Origin: Pogona vitticeps
Lineage: Eukaryota; Chordata; Lepidosauria; Squamata; Agamidae
DNA: 64,000 nucleotides
Direction of reading: 5' to 3'
Assembly (NCBI RefSeq): GCF_051106095.1
Contig: NC_135784.1
Span: 151,687,428 to 151,751,427 of the forward strand
The notes beneath the pieces are model-generated. The model was not told the DNA's origin, did no database searches, and saw only the letters and a program-made list of their open reading frames with translations. The translations under genes were made by a program, and so were the position numbers. Position 1 is the first letter of the stretch; each line of letters opens with the position of its first letter. This document shows, one piece after another, positions 37,748 to 59,334 of this stretch.

Positions 37748-38560
37748 ATAGAATCACAGAAAAGTGAAATTGGAAGGGGCCTACAAGGCCATCAAGTCCA
37801 ACCCCCTGCTCAACACAGGAATACAAACAAAGCATATCTGCCAGGTGATTATCTAAGTTTTTCTTGAATGCCTCCAGTGTTGGAACACTCACCAGCTCCC
37901 GAGGTAACTGGTTCCACTGTTGTACTGCTCTAACAGTTAGGAAGTTTTTCCAGATATTCAACTGAAATCTGGCTTCCTTTAACTTGAGCCCATTGTTGCG
38001 TGTCCTGCACTCTGGGATGATCGAGAACAAATCTTGCCCCTCCTCTGTACGAATATTTTCAAATATTTGAGAAGTGCTATCATATCACCCCTCAGCCTTC
38101 TTTTCTCAAGGCTAAACATGCCCAGTTCTTTCAGCCTTTCCTCATAGGGCTTGGTTTCCAGAGCCCTGATCATCCTTGTGACCCTCCTCTGAACTTGTTC
38201 CAATTTGTTAGCATCCTTCTTGAAGTGTGGTGTTGAGAACTGGACATAATACTGAAAGATGAGGCCTAACCAGTGCTGAATAGAGGGGGACTAGCACCTC
38301 ATGGAATTTGGAAACTATACTTCTACTAATGCAGCCTAAAATAGCATTTGCCTTTTTTTGTAGCCACATCACACTGTTGGCTCATATTTAGCTTGTGATC
38401 TACAACAATTCCAAGATCCTTCTCGCTCATAGTTTTGCTGAGTCAGGTATCCTCCATATTGTAACTGTGCAATTGGTTTCTTTTCCCCAGGTGCAGTACT
38501 TTGCACTTATCCCTGTTGATGACTTGGCATTAGCACTAATCATGAGGAGATCCAAATTTT
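37748..38560 (-). mobile_element. CR1 LINE 3' portion
   Basis: On minus, frames show [40 protein letters not shown] and KEARFQLNIWKNFLTVRAVQQWNQLPREL, the C-terminal end of a CR1 reverse transcriptase. The plus strand begins with the reversed CR1 terminus TCATAGAATCACAGAA. Upstream sequence to 38560 (GAGGCCTAACCAGTGCTGAA, TTGTGATCTACAACAATTCC) also matches CR1-family sequence known from sauropsids. Frame breaks show a dead, 5'-truncated copy. Confidence 0.88.
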
Positions 38561-38767
38561 TGGCATAAGTTGCCATATAGTTTCTTAACCTACAGGGCCT
38601 GTGGTGGTTTTTTTTTTTTTTTTTGGTAGCATCTCCAGTTACATGATTTTATCTTGCTTTGGCTTGTGTTAGCACCCATGTCTGTCCTTTAGGGCTGTTG
38701 TTAGGCATGTCTAGATGACCTTACTTAGGATGCACAACTCCACAGTAATAGAGTGGACTGTTGGTCC

Positions 38768-38790
38768 AGATAGGCGGGATAAAAATCAAA

Positions 38791-38881
<91 letters not shown>
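38768..38881 (+). repeat. (TAAA)n array seeded by a retroelement tail
   Basis: CCAGATAGGCGGGATAAAAA, the 3' end of a LINE/SINE family seen also at 25000 and 52918, runs into about 95 bp of TAAA units. The array most likely grew from that tail. Confidence 0.95.
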
Positions 38882-39805
38882 AGTCTGGGACTGAATTCTA
38901 CTCTTTTTACTTGTCTTCTCATCATAGTGGTAAGGCCTACTACAACAAGGTAATGTGTAAATTATATTTTTAAAATGTGTTTTCTTTTAATTTAGCACAA
39001 TAGCACTACATGGATACAGGACTAATTCAAATGCTTACCATATCTTGCCAATTAAGTGCAATTTCCCTTGCTAAACATTTAAAAAAGAGAACAGATATGA
39101 ATGCTGAAGAAAGGGGTAAGTAAAGAGAGTGGTGATAATGGCAGAGAAGGGTGAGGGAGAAGAGAGGCTATGTCATGGGTAAACATTTGAATGCACCCCA
39201 CTGGGCTCATTAAACATTTTCTGTGTGAACAGTGCCAGGCTCTGATACAGAGAAGTTGGCATCAACCTTGAACAACTGTCTGTGATGTCAGGACCTAATT
39301 TTGAAATAAAGTTCAGCTGCAAGTCTGATCCGTTGTTGTGTGTGGAATGGGGGAGTTGCCTTTTTGCCCTTTGTCTCAAGGTGCAAAAGGTTTGGAGTTG
39401 GCTCTGATATAGCGATCACAGCGGCACGAATTCTCATACAGTCGTGTGTGTTTGTATATGCAGAGGATTAAAAGCACTTTATTAAAATAATCAGATGATC
39501 TGCAAATATGGGACAATTTCAAAAAAAAAAAAAAAGGGCACCATCACAAGCTAATCTTTTGTAAAGAAAGGCTACGTTATTGTGGGGAATTGTAAATCTT
39601 AATCTCATGTAAACTGCCCAGTGTAGTAATGGGGCAGGATAAATAAAGTAAAGGCAGCACATAAGAAGCTACCTTATACCAGGGTCAGACTGTTTCTTTC
39701 TCTAGGATAATATTTCTGTGTTATTTTCTTTATGGCAATAATTGTTCAGGATTGCTATCTTTACCTGGTGTATTATCTAATTCTTTTAGCTAGATATACA
39801 AGATC

Positions 39806-39945
<140 letters not shown>

Positions 39946-40164
39946 TACATATCAAACACTGGATGGACTTGTAGGCAAAGTGAGGAATGATTCCTTCCCT
40001 CCACACACTTGGAAATAAAACTGTATGTGAGGCAGAGGGAGGACAGAGCGTTTATAAAACTATGAACAGGGGATTTATCGGATTTTATTTCCTTTCCTCC
40101 TTCATAAAACCAGAGCTCAGGGTCATCCAATCAAGTTGATTTGTGGTAGGCTCTGAAGAGAGGA

Positions 40165-40400
40165 AAGGAAGGAGCGATTCTTCACAGGCTGCATAATTAA
40201 CTTGTGGAATTCATTATTGTGCAGTTGTGGCGATAATGGTCATTAATTTAGAAGGCTTTGAAAAATGATTAGACAAATTGAGGAAAGATAGGGCTATCAA
40301 CAATTATGAGCCATGATAGTTAAGTGGAACTACCACATTCATACCGTGTACAGCCGATGCTGGAGGGCTACTGCCTCAGAGGCAGAGCCTAGAAACACCC
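40165..40400 (+). mobile_element. CR1-like LINE 3' UTR fragment
   Basis: AACTTGTGGAATTCATTATT, GAAGGCTTTGAAAAATGATTAG, AATTATGAGCCATGATAG and GGGCTACTGCCTCAGAGGCA follow the order of a known sauropsid CR1/L3-type 3' end. A sister fragment is at 59335. Confidence 0.7.
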
Positions 40401-40947
40401 TCATAAAAGGTAATTAATCACAGTGATAGCTCTGAGGAGTCCTCCAAAATAGTCAGTTACTCTTATCATATTTAAACATTACTGATTCTCTGATTCAACA
40501 GTAATTAAAATAGTACCTGAGAAAGAATGAATGGTACAAGCTGCTGGCCACGTCGTATAAAACACCCCTCCTACACTCTATCATCACCTTGACGCCCAGG
40601 ACACAGCAGGAGCACAAGCGAGCACTGGAACCTTGTGACAGTCATCTTTCACCATTTAGTGAGCCCACGCCATTGTAACTGTTGAAAGTGCTACACATTG
40701 CGCCACAAAAGGAGTGACATTATCCCTTCTTGAGTTTGAGTTGTAGCATAACATGGTTATGCCTTAATTACAGAAAAAAGGAATTTACTTACAACTTGTT
40801 GGAGGTGACTGGGTGCAACTCCTCTAAATCTGAAGAAGATCAATTATCTTTATAGATAAGAGAAGGACCTCCTTGGGTTTCCTAGACTGTCATTAATCTG
40901 CTCTGACCTTCCCTAACCTTCCTTCAATTTAGACTGATATTTTTAAG

Positions 40948-41281
40948 CAGTGTTTCCCAATCTGGGGAATACCCCCACGGGGGTCACAAAGTTTTATCTC
41001 TATGTGTGTGTGTTATGGATTGCCTTATATGTATTCCAGCCCTTGTTAAATAATGTATCCCTTAAGCTTTCGGAGTGGGATGTTAAAAGTTAGCATAGAT
41101 GTGTATCTATGAGAAAAAGGCCCTTTGGGGGAGAAAGACGACTCTACGTTCTGAGAAGGGATGACTTGTTCTGAGAAGGGATGACTTTACCCCATTAAAA
41201 AGCAAACATGGCAAGGGAGGTTGCAGGTTACCTGGCTATTATAAAATATGATTGCGACTCGAACAAGGTTGGGAACCACTG
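40948..41281. mobile_element. Nonautonomous hAT element, 334 bp
   Basis: Ends CAGTGTTTCCCAATCTGGGG and inverted AAGGTTGGGAACCACTG. The flanks TTTTTAAG and TTATTAGG match at 6 of 8. Inside is a tandem pair of GTTCTGAGAAGGGATGAC. Confidence 0.85.
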
Positions 41282-41797
41282 TTATTAGGGCTTACTGCTC
41301 TCACCTTCTTCCCTTCTCACACTTTTGTCTCTTGACTTTCCTTGAGAGAAGGCAGAGGAGACATCTTTCCTAAAGGATAGGGATCAAACAGCCCATGCAG
41401 ATAGGCAAGAGCGAAGGAGCAGAGACATGCTGCGGTGGATAACGGCCATGTCTTCCACTGGCTTTGTCATATATGAACACTGTATCTGAATGGGAGAGTT
41501 CTGAACTCAGTGCTTCACAAATGACATGGGCAAGGCAGACACTCATTCTTTCCTGTTGGTGAAGGCCTCGGGTGGCCACGGCCAGGCACCCCATGCCACC
41601 GATACTTACAAGTGCTAGGCAAACACAAGCCTGCTTTAGAAGAACATGCTCTCCCGCCCTTCCTCTTTCACAGCCGCCACCTGCCCTGTTTCTCTCTTAG
41701 AGCTCAGAAGTAATTAGATACAAGTAATTTCATTAACTGGAACTAGTTGCTTTTTGGTACTGAGGGTGACCTTTAAAAGTTAAGCAAAACTTTTTAA

Positions 41798-41953
41798 TTG
41801 TTGTGGGTTTTTTAGGCTCTTTGCTCGTCTCAAGCCAAGTACACCAGAGCACAGAGTGCTGTCCTCTGAAGATGCCGGCCACAGAGACTGGTGAAACGTT
41901 AGGAAGAACAAACCTTCAGAACACGGCCAAAGAGCCCGAAAAACCCACAACAA
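41798..41953 (+). mobile_element. Penelope-like element relic with inverted arms and hammerhead-like core
   Basis: 26-bp arms 41798-41823 and 41928-41953 are reverse complements with one mismatch. Between them lie CTGAAGA (41866-41872), a short stem II (GCCGG with CTGGT), GAAAC (41893-41897) and GTT (41898-41900). Stem I is TCCT (41862-41865) with AGGA (41901-41904). This is the order of a type I hammerhead ribozyme, a feature described in Penelope-like retroelements. One extra U follows CTGAAGA, and stem II has GU pairs, so activity is doubtful. The family name rests on memory of related squamate repeats. Confidence 0.65.
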
Positions 41954-42349
41954 CCATTAGATCCCGGCCGCGAAAGCCTTCGTGAATATACAAAACTTTT
42001 AGTTGGTTTCAAACCTTACTTTTGAAGAACATCAGAAGGCATTTTGAAACGAATTGTTCAAATGTTAAGCCAAGCTCTTACCAGCCCTAAGTGGCAAAGA
42101 AAGTTTCTTCTTCTGTAGCTTTGTGTTCAAGGTGCAGAATCTGAACTGGTCACTGAAGATAATTAAAGAATGTTTCCCTGTACTGACAATGTTGTGTGTT
42201 AACAATATGCAACACTCAGGATGAGTTGTGTACGTAGCTGCAGCAATGATAATGAACTACCACCTGGCTTCCTTAAGAGTGGTTTTTAAAAAACGTTATG
42301 TGCCATCAACTTTTCTGATGTATAGTTGTCTTATACATTAATTACCTTT

Positions 42350-42750
42350 TTTAAAAAATCCAGGTATTAACCACTCTGCTTAGGTGGCACCAACTTGAGA
42401 CCATGGTTCCTTTACTGAATCAATCCATCTCATATTTCATTTTCCTGATGCCTTTAACTTTTCCTAGCATTATTGTCTTTTGCAGAAAGTTTTGCTTTCT
42501 CATTATTTCTTCAAAGTACAACAACCTCAGTTTGGGTTCTAATGATAATTCAGGCTTGATTTGCTTTAAAAGCTGCTTGCTTGTCTTTCTAGAGAGCCAC
42601 AATGTCCATAAAGCTCTTATCAAGCACTGTACTTCAAATTAACCTCCCCCCCCCCCAATCTGCTTTCTTGTGTGTTCAGCTTTCACACCCATACATAGTA
42701 ATTGGGAATAGAGTACAGATGATATTGTTAAGGGTCTTCAGCAACACATG
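42350..42750 (-). mobile_element. BovB (RTE) LINE fragment, C-terminal coding end
   Basis: On minus: TCCCAATTACTATGTATGGG (the VYGCESW region), then a frame reading SLEPKLRLLYFEEIMRKQNFLQKTIMLGKVKGIRK, which is the BovB tail usually reading LSYFGHIMRR...LEKTIMLGKVEGIRKR. Degenerate. The opposite frame at 42403 is its shadow. Confidence 0.85.
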
Positions 42751-43579
42751 TTACACTTAAGGATAATGTTTATTCCTCCATCTTCTCAAGAATCCAGCTT
42801 GTTTTTTGCTCACAAAGGGAGACACGGGCTGGTAGGGAGAGAAGTAGCTGCTCTGGGAGTCCTGCCAGCTACTCTCCTGGGCAGTGTGTGCCCCTCCTGA
42901 GGAGCAGCACAAAATTTGCCACCTCTCCTGCTCTGCCACCTAAGTGGGATTCACCTCACTTGTGTAGGTTGCCTCTTCTTAACCCAGCTCTGGGGAGGAG
43001 AGCAAACTTTCACCACACAGTATTATACAATAGCCCCCAAGATTGAAGTACGCTAACCATCCCTGTTATCTTTGTCTTTTCCTTACTGCTGGGAGTCTGA
43101 GATATGGATATTCAGGTGCAGATTCTCCCTCCTTTTCCCTCCCCCAGGAGCAAATATCTACTGTATCTGTGAATTCACAGACTGTATTTTCTTCTTGCTT
43201 TCTCCCTGTCTCCTTAATTCCTTGATCCTCCATGAATCATGGCAGGAGTGGCAAATAAGGTCCTTACAGCTGTTTCTCCTCCAGGCAGCACTATGTGCCC
43301 TTGTAAGCTTCATGGTGTGGCATGATGATATAAGAAGCACAGTGCCTGCTACCTGGTATCTGTAGAGGCTGCATGCAAGACATAGAAGAGTTATTTGAAG
43401 GACTGGTCTGCAATCCTACAGGTCAGGAGTAGGCAGGTTTGTGGCATCTAAGAGTCAACACCCCTGCCCAAGAACTACCAGAGGCCACACTGACTTCTCC
43501 CAATGGACCATAATAAAAACCGAAAACAAAAACAGAAGCAGAAGAATAAGCGTATCAAACCGCATAAAGAGATGTTTTC

Positions 43580-43712
43580 AAGGAGGTAGCTGAGTTAATC
43601 AGTTGCAGAAAAACAACAACAAAGAGCCCAGTGGCACCTTAGGACTAACAACTTTTGTTTGGCATGAACTCTGACTTCTTCAGATACAACATTCTTTAGA
43701 TGCAAATATAAA
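43580..43712 (-). mobile_element. Penelope-like element relic
   Basis: The reverse complement carries ATCTGAAGAAGTCAGAGTTC, AAACAAAAGTTGTTAGTCC and GGTGCCACTGGGCTCTTTG, a well-known sauropsid repeat type. CTGAAGA recalls the first hammerhead core box, but the second box (GAAA) is not intact here. Confidence 0.55.
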
Positions 43713-43830
43713 AAGGAATGCCACCAATGTCATCATGGGGTAAAAAAGACTGGCACATATATAATCAAGCACTCTATTTTTGCAAAAAAAAAACAAAAAA
43801 CAAAAACCCATTGATGTTAACCTTTAAAAG

Positions 43831-43902
43831 GGGTGTGTGTGTGTGTGTGTTTGTGTGTGTGTGTAGGTGTAGGGGTGTGTGTGTGTGTGTGTGTAGGTGT
43901 GT
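43831..43902. repeat. (TG)n microsatellite, interrupted
   Basis: GT/TG runs broken by TTTG and TAGG. Confidence 0.97.
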
Positions 43903-43904
43903 GG

Positions 43905-44725
43905 AAATGCATTCAGCTTCATAAGATTCCTGGAGAAAGTTATTTTTTAAAAAACAAAAACAAAACCTCTATTTTTCTTGAGAGAGAAGTGATGGCCTGA
44001 AGCTGTCAAAATAACAACAAAACTAATTTAAAAAACCCTAAACAAAATCAAAAGCCAAACACCTTTTTTTTTTTTTTTTACATCCTTGCCATTGGCTTTG
44101 TATCTTTCCCACTGAGGATTTATTCCAGCCTGGATGCAATTCAACAAGAATATTGACTTGGCAACATGAGCTGCTCTTTTCGGCCTCAACTGGCTTTTGA
44201 AAGGAACGTGGGTGGCAGGGGTGAGGGTGGGGGTAGGATGGGGGAACAGGCAAGAGTGCTGAATGACCCTGGCTTCCATCCGTACAAGCCGTTTCCTACT
44301 ACATGTGAGGCAGTGACTTCTGCTAGATGAACACGTGAGGCAGAGGTTGTTGTGATTATTGGACAGAGAGAATGCTGGGAGTGAAGTGTGGCTTTTTTTG
44401 GGGGGGGGGGCTGGGGATGCTTCCTGACAGGACCAGCCTATGAGGCAATATAAAGTGTGCCACAGGCATGGTCATGGGGGGGGGGGGAAAGGGGCCAAAC
44501 ACAGGTCAGAGCATTTTCTGTATTCAAACCAAGATAATCCCAGGCAAAAAAAGGGCAAGTTTTGTTCTAACAGACCAGGTTTCCTCCTTCCTCTTGCCCA
44601 CTTATTGACTTGGTGTCTGTTAAGGCTGAGATTAGGGTAGGAAGAAAACACATGCTTATGTGTGTGACTGCTGTGTCCGAAGGACTAAGGCTGCCCTCTC
44701 AGCCTTCCACTGTAGAGTTTGAGTC
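43905..44725. other. No gene recognised
   Basis: Contains homopolymer runs (T at about 44065, G at about 44399 and 44477) and short frames without domains. Confidence 0.45.
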
Positions 44726-44729
44726 CCTG

Positions 44730-45985
<1,256 letters not shown>

Positions 45986-45989
45986 TACC

Positions 45990-48734
45990 AAGTTTGAGAA
46001 AACCATGCAGATCTGCAAGTAATAAAAGTAATAAGAAAATCCTGGTTTAACCTACTCTTAAGGAACTACTTTCCCTGCATCAATACACTTAGAAAGTCTT
46101 AAGCATGTTTATTTTGAAGCACAAATACTTGCTGCTCAAGTACACACAAACTTAATAGCCTCATATAATCTGTGACTTTGTACCAGAAGGGGCAAGCGAC
46201 TGAATTGGTATGATGATGACCATTTCTATAAGCTTAAAGGGAAATCTTGAAATAGGTTTATTCAAAAAGCCCATTTTACTGTGGAACCAGTGCTGAACAG
46301 GTACTTTCAGTCAAGTTAAACCACTGTTTCTGAAATGGTGTTGGAAGAACTCAAAACCTGGCACTCCACTTCCCCACCTTGATCAAAATGAAATATGAAA
46401 CTTGAAAAACTGATACTGTAGTCGCCATCAGTCTTGATGGCTTCCGCTAAATGACTAACTCCTTACTTGTACTTTCTAGCTTCCAGAGTGGGCGTAGATT
46501 GCTTTCTCCAATAAAAAAGATAACTAGTGATTGTTATCCTCTTGAGATTAGCTTTGTGGCGACAAACTTGTGCTAATAGGATATAGTTTTTCCAACTTTC
46601 TTCTTAAGAGAAAGATCAATCTATTTGGAGGACATCTCTTTAAAAAACAGAGAAGCATGGCTGAGATGTTAATAACCCTAAAAGGCTAGAGAATGGTAAC
46701 AGATGTGATCAACTGACTATTTAGAAATTATCATTCAAGAATTCTTGCTGGTGATTTTGTTACCAGGACAAATTGAAGAACAAATTTCTACCGAAGACAT
46801 TCTGCCACCGGAAGTAAATGCCTAAAAGGCCCACCCTCAATCCTGCTGTAACAGAAAGATTGGGCAAATCCAGTTGCATAACTTTCTACTGTAGTGACCA
46901 AGATCAGATGCCGGAAACATATAATTTAAGCTCATAGAGTTTCCTGCTGACCCACCCATCCGTTTTAGATTCCATGGCTCCCTAGGCTTCTTTTTTTGCC
47001 CAAGGAAGGCTTTGGGAGCCTCGGGATGGGGAAGACATCTGAAGAGTTTTTTAAAAAAGAAACCCTTGTCCTCAAATATCCCCTCCACCTTCCCCACAGT
47101 GCCACCTGAAGCAGGATTTTTCCTTTACCTACATGGCAAAAACAGGCCACAATTTTCCAGCTCCTCATGCAAGCACTGTGGACAACCCCTGCCATTTATT
47201 TAGTCACAGAATGTGGCAGCACATCCCAGATGATGACGAAAACATCCCAGAACTCTTTTAGGAATGAACCTTCAAACATCACAGCCAGAGCTTCTTATAG
47301 AGTATACAGAAGGTGCTGTTTTTTATTTGGCCCATCTCAACTGAGGGCCAGCACGCAAATGTCTGAATACCAAGAATATGCATAGCAGAAATATTGGTGA
47401 TTGTTTCATTTCAGTCTTTTTTTTTGGTAATGTGTGTATGTTTCTTTTTCATTTTTATGTCTTGTGCGCACCAGTCTTTTCGACTCACAGGAAGGGACTA
47501 ACTATTCTAGTTTTTTTCATTTTGTATTTCTGTTCTCTCTGGCATTCGTCCAAAAAAGCCCTTCAGAACCTGAAAAAAACCCTACTGCTCATTTTTAAAA
47601 TATGATTTTAAGAGTGCTGGAACAGAAAAGCACTTCAGACTCTTACATGGGTAGTCAGCATGATAAAAGAGGGAAGGAATTGAAAGCATAAGACAGAAGC
47701 TGTTCCACTCCTAAATCCTTCTCTTTGCTCCCCGAAGTTTTCACCCTGCATACCCCTAGCGTGCTGCACAAATTGCCATACTGTGAACAACTGGAAGCAA
47801 AGAAAGAGCAGCACTACTCCTTGCTGGGGTCCAAACAAGCCAGTCCTTTTACTTATTAAAAATTCCCTCCCCCTGACATTCTGACTAGCTGCTGAGAGCA
47901 GGTCTCAACAAGGCTATGGTACTGCCTTAAGAATTTCCCAGGCAGTTTTACAGAGAAGGGGTGAAGTTTTAACTAATGAGAGAAACATGGGATTTTTAAA
48001 ATATATACGCCTCTTTCTTTTAAACAAATCCTTCATGTTTAAAATGTTCTCTTTTGGTAATTGATGAGAGAACCTGAAAGAAAAGGTAACAGCCTCCTCC
48101 CCCCCCCCCCAATTTTTAAAACAGAAGTCTCATCTCTACTGAATACATTATTTTTAGGTTATAATTGTCTGTGAAACACCGCATGCGTGACACACAAGAG
48201 ACTCCCCTACTGTCTTAAAATAACTCCTTGCAAACTAAGACTACACAAGGGGATTTCCTGGACCATTCACCACAAGAACATGAACTTCTAGAGGATTGTC
48301 TGGCTTGCAGGCCAGTAATTTCACAAGCAAGGGCTGTCATTTATCCCATTTGGAAAGGGAGTAACAAGCAGTTAAGAGAAAAGTAGCAGGAATTTCTAAA
48401 AGTGACTTTCTACACTGCATGGCAGCAGCGAGGTAGTCCTTCAGGTAATGCTGAACTGCAACTCCCTTTAGCTCTAGCCTCCATAGTCCATTGCAAGGAA
48501 TGCTGGGAGTTACAATCCAATATCATCTGAAAAGAGAGCTGTACTAGAAATCTGCTTTTCTCTCTGCAGGGCTAAATTCAAACCACACTGGAACTAACAG
48601 CACAGCACTGTGTTCTCTAGCCAACAACTCCCTATTCTTAGAATTCAGTCAGGCAAGCAAAGAAAATAAACTACACCAGACTATCACAGATGCGTGGCTC
48701 CTCCTTACCCACAGTAAGAGATGAACCACTCCAA
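45990..48734. other. Region between the Tc1 copy and ATP5F1B: no gene recognised
   Basis: AT-rich downstream flank of ATP5F1B. A short MITE-like piece (GAACTGCAACTCCCTTTAGC, about 48450-48535) is present. No exon of BAZ2A or any other gene was found, although that gene follows ATP5F1B closely in human. Confidence 0.5.
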
Positions 48735-48860
48735 TGGTTTCACCAGACATTTTATTGGAAACGTTTAAATATCTTGTAGACATGTTGCACAACGTCCCAT
48801 GTGAGAACATGGGTCAACCAGTGGAACTTTGACAGCCAACCAATTTTGACACCAGAAGGC
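48735..48860 (-). other. ATP5F1B: ATP5F1B 3' UTR with poly(A) signal
   Basis: About 110-125 nt follow the TGA stop at 48861-48863. AATAAA (minus strand) lies at 48751-48756, so cleavage is expected about 10-30 nt further on. A short 3' UTR is usual for this gene. The exact end was not observed. Confidence 0.8.
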
Positions 48861-56616
<7,756 letters not shown>

Positions 56617-57135
56617 GGCTGCCACCGGCCGAGTGAAAGAGCCCAGCCGCTATGAGAGCCGCGATCGACTCCGACCGGAAGGGGCGAGGCTAAATAGCAC
56701 CAGGCTCTGCTATTGGCCGGGAGCTTTTCGCTTTCTCACGCCCACTGGGCTGTCGCCGTCGTCACTCATCTGCTAGACTCTCCTACCTAGAGGACCTGCT
56801 GGTTGGGCAAAAAGACTCAACGTCGCTGGGGCGGGGCTACGAGACGCAGGGCTGTTGCCGTATTAAAGCAGTCGTCTAAAGCCAAGGTTGAAAACCAGGC
56901 ATCTGCTTTTTATTTCTGAAGTCTTAAGGTAGTGGCCATGCTGCGTGTCTTTCAAGGAAAGCCCGCTTGCTAATTGGCCAGCATGGACGCCCCGCTTTGG
57001 ATGGTAATGATTGGTCATAAACAAGGAAAAGAGGCGGGCATAATGTTTAAGGATGCTGTGCGTATCAGAGAAGGAATGAGCACGTGTCATTAGTTTGTCC
57101 TTGTAGCAAACGGGTGCTCTTACTGCAGAAGTCAG

Positions 57136-57200
57136 GAGGGCCTGGCGTGCTCTGGTCCATGGGGTCACGAAGAGTCGGACACGACTAAACGACGACGCCC
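57136..57200 (+). mobile_element. BovB 3'-terminal fragment
   Basis: GGCCTGGCGTGCTCTGGTCC, then GAGTCGGACACGACTAAACG, an almost consensus BovB 3' end. It lies about 0.5 kb upstream of ATP5F1B exon 1. Confidence 0.85.
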
Positions 57201-57204
57201 ACTG

Positions 57205-58195
57205 TATCTTTGGCTGTCATAGATTGCTGCCCTCAGCAAGGACAGGCAGGAGTTTGCGCTGAGAATGCCAATCCCAGATTTCACACGGATAAAAAGCTTG
57301 GATTGAATGCCTGCTTATTTGCAAGAAAGGTTTTGATCCTATACGTAGAGTTAGCATATATTTTTTTGTTAAGAAGTTCGTGTATTAGCATTTTTAGAGT
57401 ACAACTTCCAGAATTCCCCACAGACCAGGGTCAGTGAGGGCTCAGCCAAGGAACAGCAGCAATGTACAGTATGTCTGCAATAATGCAGGGGAGAAAGTAA
57501 TCTGCTTAGGGTCAAGGTGTTGCCTGGTGGTGGTGTTTTTAGTTTTGTTTTGTGTTGCACATTTCTATATATACCAGGAAACCCTATATGTATTAAAAAC
57601 TGTTTCTTACCTAAATTAGATCAAAGCTCATTTCACTTTTAGGTTTGAATGCATACTGTTTATTACACAGCTTTTTAGAACAGGGATATTTAAAACAGCA
57701 AGGTAGGTTAATTAATAAGTGGTGTTTACAAAAGGGCAGTTTAAATCTTGTCAACAAATTTATTTATCTAAGTGCATTTCTTAGCTCATTCTCACAACTA
57801 CTCCCAAGGTGCTTTTGTTTTTAAAAATAAGGGCTTGATTTGTTTGACTACCGGTGTTAGTCAAGGGGTAACATGACATTACGCTTAATCTTAACCAATA
57901 GAGCCATGTAGCCCTAGGCAACAAAAATTGCTCTCCTGTGGTGCTAAAATTTTCATAGCAAAATTGCACAAACTTTTCTTTGTATTGATATTAGGTCAGC
58001 ATCATTGTAAAAGTTTATAAGTCTATATGACATTATGAAATATATGCTGGGCCTTTCTCTCTGGCAATGGATAGTACAAGTTGATTGCACAATTGGTCAT
58101 GTGACTGAACAATGCGCTGGTGGAAGTCTTTTGAAAATAGCCCTTCCACTTTGGCAAAATTGTGGCTCACATGGGCATAATACTGAGGTATGACC
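57205..58195. other. No gene recognised
   Basis: Intergenic, AT-rich, between ATP5F1B and the repeat block at 58.2 kb. Confidence 0.5.
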
Positions 58196-58199
58196 ATGT

Positions 58200-58821
58200 G
58201 CCGTATTTTTCTGTGTATACGACCCCCCCCCAATGTATAATACAACCCCTTAATTTTGACTCTCGATGGATGTGGAGGAGCAGTTAATGGACTACTGCTC
58301 CTCCATCTCCACATCCTGCTGCTGCCTCTCCCGCCTGATCACCTCCTTCAGTGCGACTGCTGGGGCTCACCTCCAGCTCATGTCATCGCTGCCGTGTCCT
58401 CTGCCTGAAGGGAGCGCTGGAGGAGGCGATGCAGGAGCAGCAGCAACAGGTGCCAGAGCACACGCGAGTGCTCCTTTGCCTTCGCCTCCTGCTGCTGCCG
58501 AGAGGACAAGGCTGGGGTAAGCTGGGGCACTGGAGAAGGCAATTGGATGGCGGCAGCAGCAGTAAGAGGTGCCTGAGCATGTGCGAGTGCTCCTTTGCCT
58601 CCACCTCCTGCCACCGCCAGAGGGGACAAGGTGGAGGGAACAAGGTGAGGACGTGAGCTGGAGCTGAGTGGTGTTGGAGGGTGGCAGAGGCAGCAACAAG
58701 AAGCACCTGAGCGCGCGAGAGTGATCCTTTGCCTTTGCCTCCTTCCGTGCATAAAACAACCCTCAATTTTTTATCTAATTACTTTAGGAAAAATGTTGTT
58801 TTATACACAGAAAAATACAGT
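58200..58821. mobile_element. Palindromic-end DNA element with GC-rich tandem units
   Basis: Left CCGTATTTTTCTGTGTATAC and right TATACACAGAAAAATACAG are inverted copies. The interior holds about three degenerate units of roughly 115-135 bp, each with GAGTGCTCCTTTGCCT or close (58468, 58587, about 58719). Overlapping open frames on both strands reflect the units and resemble no protein. Superfamily not determined. Confidence 0.75.
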
Positions 58822-59334
58822 ACTTATTCAACAGGATAACGTGAAGAAAGTGCATACAGAGAACATATTTTCCTCTCACAATTAGAGATGTGGATATTCA
58901 TATTCATTTACGAATACCCTGGTCCCAGCTGCAATTAATGCATGTCTGGCCCCTGGAACTGGCCCGTCCACTCACACACCACTGTGCCACCAGCATCCCA
59001 CTCTACCCACCAATCACGGAAATGGCTCCTCTGTCTCCCTGCTCAGCGGGCCGCTTGACTCATCATCCTGCCCCTTGCCTAGAATGGCCAGCTGAGCAGG
59101 AGACGGAGGAGCTACTTTCATGATTGGTGGGAAGAGGGAGATGCTGGTGGCGTGGTGACATGTGAGTGGATGGGCCATTTCTGGGAGCTGGACCCACATT
59201 AGTAGCTAGGACCGGGGAATATTCCCATCTGTTCCCTACTCATAATCCTAGAACCCAAGGATAACCAACTGAAGCCAAATGATGAAAACAGAACAAGAAA
59301 AGTATTAATTCATACAACACATAGTTCACCTGTG

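Noticed and set aside
58266-58766. Overlapping 84-130-codon frames rich in Ser, Leu and Pro
   Set aside because: They follow the internal tandem units of a DNA element; frames on both strands are equally long.
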